Position numbers and translations under genes: made by a program
Shown: positions 37,503 to 46,446 of the stretch, piece by piece
How the letters are laid out: every line of letters starts with the position of its first letter
Numbering within the stretch: position 1 is the first letter of the stretch
Source: JANXQG01 sp963804375
GTDB taxonomy: Bacteria; Planctomycetota; Planctomycetia; Pirellulales; Thermoguttaceae
NCBI GenBank assembly: GCA_963804375.1
Contig: CAWDQE010000004.1
Span: forward strand, 806,001-870,000
Reading direction: 5' to 3'
DNA: 64,000 nt
The notes under the pieces: generated by a model
The model's database searches: none
Told to the model about the DNA's origin: nothing
Seen by the model: the letters and a program-made list of their open reading frames with translations, nothing else

Positions 37503-37808
37503 TCAAGCGGCTCGGTGCCAGAATCCAATCCAGCACCGAGAACGCCAACCCGCTGATTCGCTCGGCCGAGCGGCGGGCCGGACGGACAGATACGTGCCGA
37601 CAAAGGCTCCGGCGAGGGCGGCAACGATTCCGCAAATGTCGTGCTGGAAGACAATGTAGGCCGCACCCAGGCTGCAACCGCAAATGGCTGCATTCCAAAA
37701 GGCAGCCGCGAGTCTGTCGTGACGGGCGACAGCGAGCACGCTCTTTGAAAAGAAGACGTTCAGGCCGACACTGTTGGCGAAAGCAAGAATGGGAATAGCG
37801 TAGGTCAT
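37503..37808 (-). CDS. Small membrane protein, 101 aa
   Basis: Two or three membrane segments: YAIPILAFANSVGLNVFFS, FWNAAICGCSLGAAYIVF and CGIVAALAGAFVGTYLSV, ending in a basic Arg-rich tail. It is the first gene of the - strand row and has a good sigma70 promoter 43-70 bases upstream. Could be a holin-like or anchor protein; nothing decides between them. Confidence 0.6.
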   Translation of the reverse strand: MTYAIPILAFANSVGLNVFFSKSVLAVARHDRLAAAFWNAAICGCSLGAAYIVFQHDICGIVAALAGAFVGTYLSVRPAARPSESAGWRSRCWIGFWHRAA

Positions 37809-37850
37809 GTTGTGAATCAGTGGTTGCGAATCAAAGTTGAACTATACTCA

Positions 37851-37878
37851 ATCATACCACATAAATGGGTTAAGTCAA
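37851..37878 (-). promoter_or_regulatory. Sigma70-type promoter of the - strand microgene row
   Basis: On the - strand: -35 TTGACT (37,878-37,873), 16-base spacer, -10 TATGAT (37,856-37,851). The surrounding 60 bases are AT-rich in a GC-rich island, and the first gene starts 43 bases downstream. Confidence 0.65.
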
Positions 37879-37987
37879 GTAACCGCGGCGAAGTACCACC
37901 TAAATATTATACCCGTGCGGCGTTACAACCCCAGCGACAGATTCAGCATCGCCACACGTATCCAGTTCGTGCCGATTCGTGTGGTAC

Positions 37988-38203
37988 TTAGCGGCCGGTA
38001 GTCCACACGCCACGTTCCTCGTCAAAGCCTTCGACGTGATAGTCCGACTTGATATTTAGAACTCCGGCACCGTCTCTCGACCGGATGGTCCGTACACGTC
38101 CCTTGGCAGCGTCATACGTTCTCTTGATCTCGGCCAATTCTTCCGCAGTCGAAGGGCGTGGCGGGCAATACGGATTGATGGTCGTTAGCGGGCCGGGGTT
38201 CAC
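37988..38203 (-). CDS. Hypothetical protein, 71 aa
   Basis: Polar protein with a Pro-rich start (MNPGPLTTINPYCPPRPSTAEELAEIKRTYDAAKGRVRTI) and a short acidic end. Helix AEELAEIKRTYDAAK is followed by likely strands. The frame is open upstream, so the start is uncertain. Small accessory gene; function unknown. Confidence 0.45.
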   Translation of the reverse strand: MNPGPLTTINPYCPPRPSTAEELAEIKRTYDAAKGRVRTIRSRDGAGVLNIKSDYHVEGFDEERGVWTTGR

Positions 38204-38346
38204 GTACCTCGGGTTGTCATATAGGACCGGGTATTCGTTGATTAGTCGTGCTGGGATGCCGCTTCTTAGCGCGCATACCGCGAGCGCAGTTCTCGTATCG
38301 AGGGCAGATCGCCTGGCGCAATAGGCGAGATTTAACTTGGCTAACC

Positions 38347-39162
38347 TTAGCCCGAGTCACCTACAGGCCCATCAGGCGACACCGAAGGTCGAAACAATGG
38401 AAGGTCCGAAAAGTCGGCTGGTGGCTCCGGGGGTGGAGGCTCGTGCCTTACTTTCAGTTGGTCTGCGCGTTTCAGCAGGCGACAGATCATCGTGGCAGTA
38501 AAGGGCAAGTGGGCGCTCGTCTCGTGGCCTTCGGCGTTCATTCGCTTGGCGATTTCTCCAAGCGTCAATTTTTCTTGGTCACGCATTTTCACAATTCGGG
38601 ACAGTAGGCCACGGTAGGCATCATCGGCTTTTTTCTTGCGGGCCTCGGTCGCCGCCTTGACGGCCATCGGCAATCCGTTGCGGGCTCCTGCCCTGCGACG
38701 ATCCTCGCGGCCTTCCCAGTGCCCCTCCCGAGCCGAACCCAACTTTACACCTCGCGCCTTTGCCGACTGTAGGGCGGCCTTGGTCCGCTCGGAAATGCGC
38801 CTTGTCTCGCGTTCGGCAACCGCAGCGAAAGCGCGAATGGTCTGCGGGTTCAGGTCCGGATTGTCATTGCACTCGAACTTGACGCCCGAGTCGCGGAGGC
38901 TCGCAGTGAAGGTCGCGTTCCGTACTAAATGGCCTAACGTCGCAATCAGCAGGGTTCCTTGAACTTCTTTGGCGCGCTCAATGGCGTCGGTCAATTTCGG
39001 CCAGGCCGATTGTCGGCCCCTTTCCACCTCGACGAACTCGGCAGCGACTTCGCCGCCGTTCTCTCGGAGAAAGTTCGCCACATCCGCCCGCTGGGCGTTC
39101 AGTTCCGGGGGGTTTTCGTCCTCCGGCTCCATTTTCACCGTGTAGTAGACCACGAAATTCAT
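38347..39162 (-). CDS. Resolvase-like protein lacking the catalytic serine
   Basis: 271 aa, full-length match to resolvase-type serine recombinases: ELNAQRADVANFLRENGGEVAAEFVEVERG, LLIATLGHLVRNATFTASLRDSGVKFECNDNP, RAFAAVAERETRRISERTKAALQSAKARGVKLG, and a C-terminal helix-turn-helix part (LTLGEIAKRMNAEGHETS). Relatives start with F-V-x-Y-x-R-V-S-T-x-x-Q. Here the start is FVVYYTVKMEPE, so the usual Arg is Thr8 and the nucleophile Ser is Lys10. D-R-L-A-R-N is also altered to GHLVRN. It should still bind DNA but is unlikely to cut it. A role as regulator or recombination partner is inference. It has its own strong promoter. Confidence 0.75.
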   Translation of the reverse strand: MNFVVYYTVKMEPEDENPPELNAQRADVANFLRENGGEVAAEFVEVERGRQSAWPKLTDAIERAKEVQGTLLIATLGHLVRNATFTASLRDSGVKFECNDNPDLNPQTIRAFAAVAERETRRISERTKAALQSAKARGVKLGSAREGHWEGREDRRRAGARNGLPMAVKAATEARKKKADDAYRGLLSRIVKMRDQEKLTLGEIAKRMNAEGHETSAHLPFTATMICRLLKRADQLKVRHEPPPPEPPADFSDLPLFRPSVSPDGPVGDSG

Positions 39163-39194
39163 CTCAAATGCTCCAAATCACCTATTCTAACTTA

Positions 39195-39223
39195 ATCATA
39201 TCACACAACTTGACCAAAGTCAA
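39195..39223 (-). promoter_or_regulatory. Promoter with overlapping inverted repeat for the resolvase-like gene
   Basis: On the - strand: -35 TTGACT (39,223-39,218), 17-base spacer, -10 TATGAT (39,200-39,195). The -35 is part of the inverted repeat TTGAC-N4-GTCAA (39,210-39,223), a likely operator. The gene starts 33 bases downstream, so autoregulation by the encoded DNA-binding protein is plausible. Confidence 0.65.
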
Positions 39224-39239
39224 GCGGTGATGTAATAGA

Positions 39240-40336
39240 ACAATCGGATTCCCTTGCCAGGATGCCGGCAGAATCGGCAGCAACCCTACAACCGACAAGG
39301 GACCGGTTGGTCCAGCGGGATCGCCCAACGCTACACGGCCGCCATGATGGTTGTGATTCGTTCTGGGCACCGTGGCGTCATGGGCTCGTGGTCGCGCAAG
39401 CCGTGGCCGTGCTCCCTGTCGCCGTCAACGGGCACAGGGACACGATCATCATTCTTAATATCTATCATTGAAATGCTCCAAGGTCGGGCCTATCGCTTAC
39501 GCAGTTGGTCTTGGTCCACGGACTACGGCCTCCTGCGGGTCGTTGAAGCCGACATGAACGCATCCGGGTCGGTTGGATTCACACGGATCACGGGGCCTCC
39601 AGCGGACGCATGACGCCAGTCGCCCCGCAGGACTCCTCAGACGGCCGACTGTCCGAGGCACACAAGGCCAACCGTCCGATCCTGCCGGCACCACAGCGCC
39701 CGGCAACATCGACACCACGAATCTGGCGGGTAGCCGATAGCGCCGCATTTGCGCCGCAAAACAGGGCCTTTTCTCGGGCTTTATCCCCCCCACTACGACG
39801 CATCAGAAGTCATTGACGCTTTGGTGCCGAGTTTCTTGCGGGCTGGTTGCAAGCGCCCGAATCTCTACGCACGGCGTCAATGATGCAGTGAAAGGTCGTT
39901 GAAGGCACCGTCGTAGCCCTAACTGGTCAATGGAATCGGCGCTCCTGCGGGTTGGCGGATCGAAGAGGGGCACGTCGGCCGCCAGGAATCGTACACTCCG
40001 ATGCTCGACCGGGACGGGGGCAGGCGTCCAGTAGAGGGCACCGTCGCATCGCTGATGCCTTGCGCGTTTTCGCCTGGTCCTGCGTGCCGGTTGGGGCATG
40101 GCCTCCACGTCGCCCTTAACGATCTTGATTGCCCGCCCCGTCTTGAAGGATGGCAGCGCCCCGGTACTGGACGCGATCGCTTCCTTCAGCCGGAGGCCCA
40201 TCCGCCGGCCGTCGTGGGGCCGTCGTAAAGCGCACCATCGGCGAACGCTGCATCGAACGCTCGATTGCGCAGGTGCCGGCCCTTGCTACGCACAAGCTTC
40301 TCGCATCATGGATGCCAGCTATGGCGACGGCGGGTT
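39240..40336. other. Region without a convincing gene
   Basis: About 1.1 kb with only short, mutually overlapping frames of biased composition. No protein family is recognised. It is likely decayed or structural intergenic island DNA. Confidence 0.5.
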
Positions 40337-40536
40337 CTTCTTATGCTTAATTGCGAAATGTATCAAGGGGATCTTTCCGATCTGAAACCTTCGGAAGTGG
40401 ATTGGACTAACGGCACGATTACCCGCAAGCGTTCCAAGGAAAAGAATCAGGAAAACGCCCCTGTTGTGACCTACAAATTGTGGGAGAACACCTTCGCCTT
40501 GCTGAAAACATACGGTTCACAACAGGGGGATAGGGT
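40337..40536 (+). pseudogene. Remnant of a tyrosine-type site-specific integrase
   Basis: About 65 codons read MLNCEMYQGDLSDLKPSEVDWTNGTITRKRSKEKNQ then VVTYKLWENTFALLKTYGSQQGDRV. This resembles the segment around the first catalytic Arg of planctomycete phage-type integrases (LNCGMYQxDIxxLxxxEVDWxxGxIxRKRxK). Neither the N-terminal DNA-binding domain nor the HxxR/Tyr part is present. In the surviving piece the catalytic Arg region is only partly preserved. Confidence 0.65.
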
Positions 40537-40565
40537 AAGTACCTCAATAAGCTCTTTGGTTGTCA

Positions 40566-41628
40566 TTAGCGTTTACGCTTCCGCCACCAGTAGCCAATGA
40601 AAGCAATAGCCCCAACACCCAACAAGGTGAAAGTGGATGGTTCGGGAGTAGGAGTGAGAAGGAAGGCCCGAGCTTCCCCGCTAGGATTAATTCCTTCGCC
40701 CACGATTTGCCCTGAATCGTTAAGCCCGTTAGCTCGGGTAAATGTCCAACCTGAACCGGACGGAAGAAGACTATTCAGGTCGGTCATCACCCCGTTATCG
40801 TAAAGAAACGCACGATAGTCGCCGGTTGAATCCTCTACATAGCCGACAATCTCCCCGCTGGCATTGATAGCCGTTGGAAAACTATACGGATAGCCAGTAA
40901 GCGTACCAAGATAAGTGCCAACCCCGTTGTTCCAGAGATACCCGTACTTATCAATAGTTCCGACAAGTTGACCGCTGTCGTTGATTGCGGCGATAGAATC
41001 GGAGTTGGTTGGATGGGTCAACACTCCATTACTGTAAACGAACCCGCCATAGTTACTGCCATATCCAACAATTTGTCCGCTGTTATTGATTGCGTAACCG
41101 GTTTCAAGATACTGATACGTGCCGAGCGACACCATATTATTCAGGTTCGTCGTAATCCCGCCGCTGTAAACATACGCATTGTAATTCAAGTCACCAACAA
41201 TTTGACCGCTCAGCGTTAATTCCACAGGCAGTACATTCCGTACCGTATGAACCGCCCGGTACGCCAAGGTCCGACATCTGCCCGTTGCTGTAGAGAAAGG
41301 CATGGTCATAGTAATTCGTCGAATTGCCGCAAACCTGCCCACTGGCGTTGATGCCAGTAGCTACACTTGATAAATCGCCAGGGAGCGCTCCAATGTTAGT
41401 CATAACCCCGCCACTATAGAGAAAAGCGTGTGTCCCCATAGCGCCGCCAGGGTCAATATGGTCCGAGCACCAGCCAACGACTTGACCACTGCTATTGATG
41501 GCATTCGCCCCGCTCTGGTAGCCGCCGGGAAATATTCCCAGGTCGGTCACGGCGTATTGAACTTGGCCCCAACCGCTTTCAACGGCCAGGGACAACAAGA
41601 CCACCAACCCGAGAATCAAGCGTTTCAT
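40566..41628 (-). CDS. HAF-repeat exported protein with PEP-CTERM signal (frameshift near 41,215)
   Basis: A signal peptide (MKRLILGLVVLLSLAVESGWG) is followed by at least six HAF-type units built on A-I-N-x-S-G-Q-(V/I)-V-G (AINSSGQVVGW, GINASGQVCGN, AINNSGQIVGYG, AINDSGQLVGT and others) alternating with HAFLYSNG-like strands. The C-terminus is TPEPSTFTLLGVGAIAFIGY followed by WWRKRKR, a textbook PEP-CTERM sorting signal (PEP motif, membrane helix, basic tail). The frame breaks at about 41,215, where one extra G in AACGCTGAGC disrupts an N-A-S-G-Q repeat; both halves are intact on either side. The gene is noticeably more AT-rich than its neighbours. Confidence 0.82.
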
Positions 41629-42734
41629 TTTCCGTCTCTTCCAGTATAATCGCCATGTCGGTTCAAGACGCCCCTATTATCGTCGGAACCATCCCGCAAT
41701 GCAAACTCGGCAGAATACTTTCCGCATGATTCTATGTCGTAATATGGTTTTTCACGGGGAGCAATAGCCCGCTCTCCCTGCTCATTTCCACCAGTGCCAC
41801 CACTTGCGATTGACCGCATGGTTTATAGCTTCGCACAGTATGACGATTCTCTTTACGTCAGACTGTGTGTCTTTGACTTGTTCGGCTAGGGGCACGGCTG
41901 GAATGCATCGTACTCACCGAACGCCTCGGTGGCAATGCAATTGACCGGAAGGTAATGCAATGTAGTGGTCAAGACAATGCGAGGGGACAACACGCGCCGG
42001 AACTAGCGCCGGAACTCAGCGCCGGAACTAGCGCCGGAACTAGCGCCGAATCTAGCGCCGCACGGCCCTGGCTCTAACACGTCCAACGGCCTCTACAACA
42101 CTAACGCTTCGTATAGGTCGTTTGGTGGCACGAACACTGTCTCGTGCAACGGAGGTTAGGGAAACGGTTGCCTCAACGTATCAAGCGCGGTCGGCAATTC
42201 AACGGTGACGTACACGAGCAATACCAGCGGTGCTGAGACCCCAACATCGGTATCGAACTCGACCCCGAATACGTTGAAGCAACACGTCAACGACTTGACC
42301 CATTGAGTAACCGATACGGGCATCGGGCGGGTTAGAAGCGTTTACACGTCATCAAGCCAAAAGTGGGGTGCGAACGCTAAAGTTTTGCTTTGCACTTACG
42401 ATTAAATTGTGGGTCGTGCGCACAACTCGCCTCCATTTTGCGACTCTCTATGTAGACGGGCAGATTGCTGAACGCAGTTCGCGGCAGGGTCCAGTGCGCG
42501 GGACCCGGAAAACTGGGCGCGCGGTTAAGGTGTAGAATGGATGCCCTTAATCGGCCAAGCCGATGAGCGGCACGCCATTGCTTGGGAAGACGCCTATGAA
42601 CTTGCCATGGAAAAGATGAGTGGCGACGACGACGACGAGTAACACCGCGAACGCTGGCCCCTGCCAGGGCAGCGATAACCATATCTTCGCGCCAGTCAAC
42701 CAACCAGAACCCATCACCATTTTTCTCATCCGCC
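41629..42734. other. Non-coding or decayed region with tandem repeats
   Basis: About 1.1 kb without a credible gene. It contains the 12-bp tandem array at 41,994-42,060 and, at about 42,150-42,300, sequence with Asn/Thr/Ser-rich codons (SNTSGAETPTSVSNSTPN in one frame). The latter may be a fragment of an adhesin-like gene. An overlapping - strand frame (42,747-42,547) with one membrane segment is not supported by context. Confidence 0.45.
41994..42060. repeat. Tandem repeat of GCGCCGGAACTA
   Basis: Five to six copies of a ~12-bp unit (GCGCCGGAACTA with single-base variants: an added C and a GAATCTA form). In frame it would read as a four-residue repeat, but it lies in no gene. Confidence 0.75.
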
Positions 42735-43268
42735 ATGCCACCCCCACAAGTCCTCCTTGTTACCACACCAGCGGTCAATACCCAAGGTTTTCTCAGCGCA
42801 TGCAAGGAAGCCCTGGGCTACTCACTATCGCGGGCGGACGGTTCCACCGAGCGAGAACCGTCCGAAGCCGAGAAGTTTCTGAGCTACTTGGCGGTGCTTC
42901 GAGATCAAAAGCCTCGTGTGGGATCTGCGCCGAATCCCAAGCTGTTGTCCCATGTTTCTTTCAGCATGTTAGTGATCGCGGACGAACCGGACATGCGAGA
43001 CATCCTGGAATGCTGTTCCGGGATGTCATTTGTTACGGCCGATACCTTGGCCCGCGGTGTGTTGCTAGCAGTGATAACGGGGACATTGGCACAGTGGCGC
43101 GATGCCGTGGCCGCTGGCTGCGTGCAGGAAGCTGAGCCATCTGTTCGCGCCGGCTTCAATAGGATTTACAACCTCATGCGTGGCTTGTATTTGAACCTGT
43201 GGAGCGACTACAACAGACGCAAGGCATCCGACGATACTCTTCTTCTGGAATACAAGATGAAAATGTAA
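42735..43268 (+). CDS. Hypothetical protein, 177 aa
   Basis: Mostly helical soluble protein: SACKEALGYSLSRADGS, EAEKFLSYLAVLRDQKPRVG, LLSHVSFSMLVIADEPDMRDILECCSGMSFVTADTLARGVLLAVITGTLAQWRDAVAAGC, and a C-terminal AGFNRIYNLMRGLYLNLWSDYNRRK. The end of this sequence resembles all-helical domains of phage or plasmid accessory proteins. It is upstream of and in the same direction as the primase-helicase gene. Family unknown. Confidence 0.6.
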   Translation: MPPPQVLLVTTPAVNTQGFLSACKEALGYSLSRADGSTEREPSEAEKFLSYLAVLRDQKPRVGSAPNPKLLSHVSFSMLVIADEPDMRDILECCSGMSFVTADTLARGVLLAVITGTLAQWRDAVAAGCVQEAEPSVRAGFNRIYNLMRGLYLNLWSDYNRRKASDDTLLLEYKMKM

Positions 43269-43695
43269 GCGCGAGGACGCTGACGTTGCAGTTAGGCCAG
43301 GGTCGCCCCAATCACGGACGCCAGGTTCTTGCGCCCGCATCGGCTGTCCGCTGGCAACCGTACCGTGTGAAGTAATGCGGCCGATCATCGGCCAACATGG
43401 TTGTGAGCAGCTTGCTTCCCGCGACCAGACGACCAGACACCGTGCGACGAAGATCGCTGCGTCGTGCGGACAACGTTGATTTCCGCCCGGAAATTCACTA
43501 CGGGCCGAAAAATGGCCCCGTAACCGATCTATTGACTAATGTATCGGGCACCTGCGGGCAACGTTTCGGGCATCCTGCGGGTTAGTCCGGATTTATCGGT
43601 CGTGTGGCCCGCATCGCATGAAAACGGATGCTATGGTTGACTGTGCAGCCCATTTTTGCAAGACAACCGATAACCAAGAGGGACATCCGAAGATC

Positions 43696-46446
43696 ATGGA
43701 GGCGACCGAGAACATCCGGGCGGACGTAGAGATACTCCGAAAAGCCGTGCGTCTCATTCTCGCTCCAAACTGGGAAAGGGGCGATATCGTTGAGCTACGT
43801 GCGCTGGGCACAAAGAAGGGCGTCTGCTCCGGCTACTTCGATGCTGAGCACAGCGAGGAACTGATTTCCTTTGCAGCCCACCTTAGCGGTTGTGCCCACG
43901 GCATTTACATCACGCTCAACCCGGTCGTTCGTGACTGTCTGGCGCGGGCAACAAACCGGGTCATCTCCTACGCGAAGCACACGACCGGCGACAGCGAAAT
44001 CACGCATCGTCATTGGCTGCTGATCGACACCGACCCGATCCGGCCCTCGGGCATCTCTGCCAATGATGAAGAGCACGACGCTGCAATGAACCGCGCCGTC
44101 GCCATTCGTTCTTGGTTGCGCGAACAGGGCTGGTCCGATCCGATCTATGCAGACTCAGGGAACGGCGGCCACTTGCTGTACGGAATCGATTTGCCAACTA
44201 ATGACGAGGGGCTCGTTCAACGTGTGCTGAAGGCGATTGGAGACAAGTACGCCGATAAAGTCGTGGATGTCGATCTCAAGGTTCACAATCCTGCGCGTAT
44301 TTCCAAACTGTACGGAACGCTTGCTTGCAAAGGCGACAGCATACCCGAGCGTCCCCATCGAATTGCCCGGTTGCTGGAAGTCCCCGACCGCATCGCGCCC
44401 GTTGCGCCGGAACTGCTGGAAGCCGTAGCGTCAATCTCGCAGACGGCGACGGCGACGGGCAAGACTGTCCAATCCGACAACGCCAAAGCTACGCCCAGCG
44501 AACAAGGCTTTGACGTAGTGGAGTACCTTCAGTCGCACGGTGTCGAAGTCGGCCGGTCGAAGCCGTATGCTAACGGCGGAACATTGTGGGAATTGAAGAG
44601 ATGCCCGTGGCAGCCCGACAAATCCGGGGGAGGCCCGTTCATCATTCAGTTCTCCGATGGCGGAATCACTGCCGGTTGCCACCACCCTCCGTGCGAAGGG
44701 AAAGGCTGGAACGCTCTACGCGACCTCATTGACCCCGGCTGGAGAGAGCGAACCGGAAAGACCGGAAAGAAGGGATCGAAGAAAGGCCCGACCATTGCGG
44801 AACAGTGTGTTGCCTTGGCGTCAGCCGACGAACTATTTCATACGGCTGACCGGCAATCCTTCGCCACGACGAGTCATGCAGGTCACCATGAAACTTGGTC
44901 TCTCAAGAGCGATGATTACAAGTTGATCTTGCGTGGCCGATTGCATGAGCAGGGGATCGTTGCCAATGACAGCGCGCTGGACAACGCAATTGCTGCGCTG
45001 GAATGTGCGGCACTGTTCGATGGGCCGGAATGTTCTGTTCACGTGCGCACCGCCATGGTCGATGGCAAACTCTACATCGATTTGTGCAACGAAACTTGGG
45101 AAGTTGTAGAAGTCTCGGAAGATGGCGTGCGCGTCACCTCGCACTCACCCGTCAAGTTTATACGCACGCGGGGGATGTTGCCCTTGCCGAAGCCGGTCGA
45201 AGGTGGCAGCATTGAGCAATTGCGGCCCTTCATCAATGTCACCGACGATGACTGGAAATTGGTCGTGGCATGGCTGATGGCCGCAATTCGACCGACCGGC
45301 CCCTACCCAATCTTGCTGGTCAACGGCGAGCACGGCAGTTGCAAGAGCACCACCTGCCGGCGATTGCGGTCCTTGGTCGATCCTAACACCGTGCCAATCC
45401 GCAGCGCTCCCAAGGATAACCAGACCATGATGATATGGGCGAGTAACTCTCAGGTTATCGCTCTGGACAATCTATCGTCCATGCCAATCTGGCTCTCGGA
45501 TGCGATGTGTCGGCTAGCCACCGGCGGCGGCCACAGCGAACGCGCGTTGTACTCGGACGACTCGGAAAAGTTGTTCTACGCCAGTCGCCCCCAAATCGTC
45601 AACGGAATTGGTCGTCTCGCCACCCGCAGTGACTTTCTTGACCGCACCCTAATCGTCAACGCCCCGGTATTGCCGAAATCCGCACGGGAATCTGAGAAGA
45701 AATTGGACGAAGCATTTGCTGCCGTCCATGCGTCGATCTTCGGGGCATTGCTGACAGCGGCCTCACACGGGTTGAAGAAACTACCCGAGGTCGAGCGGAC
45801 GAAAGAAGATTGGCCACGGCTGGCGGACTTTGCGAAGTGGATAGTGGCGGTCGAATCCGGCCTGGGATGGCAGCCGGGTGATTTCATGCGGGCCATAACA
45901 CACAATGAAGACGATGCCAATGAGACTGTGGTAGCCGGTTCGGTGTTCGCCAGCACAGTTCGGAAGTTTGCTTTGAGCAAGCAGTGTTGGACGGGGACGT
46001 GGGAGGATCTTCTTAAAGCTCTGAATGAGATTGCTGACGAATCTGCGAGGCGGCACGATGATTGGCCACGTGATAACCACGCTTTATCAACCAAGCTCCG
46101 CGAGCGAGCACCAAACTTACGAGGCATCGGGATCGACGTTCAATTCCACGACAAGAAGCGGCCGAAAGTCGTGACGTTAACGAGTACGCCAGCGTCGGTG
46201 CAACCATCGGTGCAACCGGCGGCACCTGCGGACGATGGAACATTCGGCGTACCGCCCATGTGTCCGTCGAGGGCGAGACTCGTCTGCTTCGCCAGCGAAG
46301 AGTCGCGAACCCAAGCCTTTTACGGAAAGCTGTGGCGATTCTGGACCGCTCCACCGCTCGTCGCAACCGACGCGGCCGTCGCAGCCGTCGTACTCCCGAC
46401 GCTGACGCTCGATTCGTGCGACGGCGCGGAAGTCTTTTGTGAGTAG
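43696..46446 (+). CDS. Primase-helicase fusion protein (replication module)
   Basis: 916 aa from the ATG at 43696 (GAGGG upstream); an in-frame ATG at 43618 would add 26 residues. The N-terminal half looks like an archaeo-eukaryotic-type primase: HWLLIDTDPIRP with Asp111 and Asp113, and IYADSGNGGHLLYGIDLP. A zinc-binding-like stretch with GGTLWELKRCPWQPDKSGGGPFIIQFSDGGITAGCHHPPC follows. The C-terminal half is a P-loop helicase: VNGEHGSCKSTTCRRL (Walker A about 544-552), SQVIALDNLSSMPIWLSDAMCRLATGGG and RSDFLDRTLIVNAPVLP. Such proteins start replication of plasmids, phages and integrated elements. The C-terminal 100 residues are Pro/Val-rich. It suggests that the island can replicate or once could. 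Confidence 0.78.
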   Translation: MEATENIRADVEILRKAVRLILAPNWERGDIVELRALGTKKGVCSGYFDAEHSEELISFAAHLSGCAHGIYITLNPVVRDCLARATNRVISYAKHTTGDSEITHRHWLLIDTDPIRPSGISANDEEHDAAMNRAVAIRSWLREQGWSDPIYADSGNGGHLLYGIDLPTNDEGLVQRVLKAIGDKYADKVVDVDLKVHNPARISKLYGTLACKGDSIPERPHRIARLLEVPDRIAPVAPELLEAVASISQTATATGKTVQSDNAKATPSEQGFDVVEYLQSHGVEVGRSKPYANGGTLWELKRCPWQPDKSGGGPFIIQFSDGGITAGCHHPPCEGKGWNALRDLIDPGWRERTGKTGKKGSKKGPTIAEQCVALASADELFHTADRQSFATTSHAGHHETWSLKSDDYKLILRGRLHEQGIVANDSALDNAIAALECAALFDGPECSVHVRTAMVDGKLYIDLCNETWEVVEVSEDGVRVTSHSPVKFIRTRGMLPLPKPVEGGSIEQLRPFINVTDDDWKLVVAWLMAAIRPTGPYPILLVNGEHGSCKSTTCRRLRSLVDPNTVPIRSAPKDNQTMMIWASNSQVIALDNLSSMPIWLSDAMCRLATGGGHSERALYSDDSEKLFYASRPQIVNGIGRLATRSDFLDRTLIVNAPVLPKSARESEKKLDEAFAAVHASIFGALLTAASHGLKKLPEVERTKEDWPRLADFAKWIVAVESGLGWQPGDFMRAITHNEDDANETVVAGSVFASTVRKFALSKQCWTGTWEDLLKALNEIADESARRHDDWPRDNHALSTKLRERAPNLRGIGIDVQFHDKKRPKVVTLTSTPASVQPSVQPAAPADDGTFGVPPMCPSRARLVCFASEESRTQAFYGKLWRFWTAPPLVATDAAVAAVVLPTLTLDSCDGAEVFCE

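Noticed and set aside
39240..40336. tRNA or small RNA gene near the island recombinases
   Set aside because: No cloverleaf or T-loop GGTTCGAATCC-like sequence could be identified by eye. The comM junction explains the insertion without a tRNA target.
41994..42060. CRISPR array
   Set aside because: The unit is about 12 bases, with no spacers; it is a simple tandem repeat. No cas gene is present in the window.
42547..42747. Small - strand membrane protein
   Set aside because: It overlaps the start of the + strand gene at 42735 and lacks a ribosome-binding site. Support rests only on one hydrophobic stretch.
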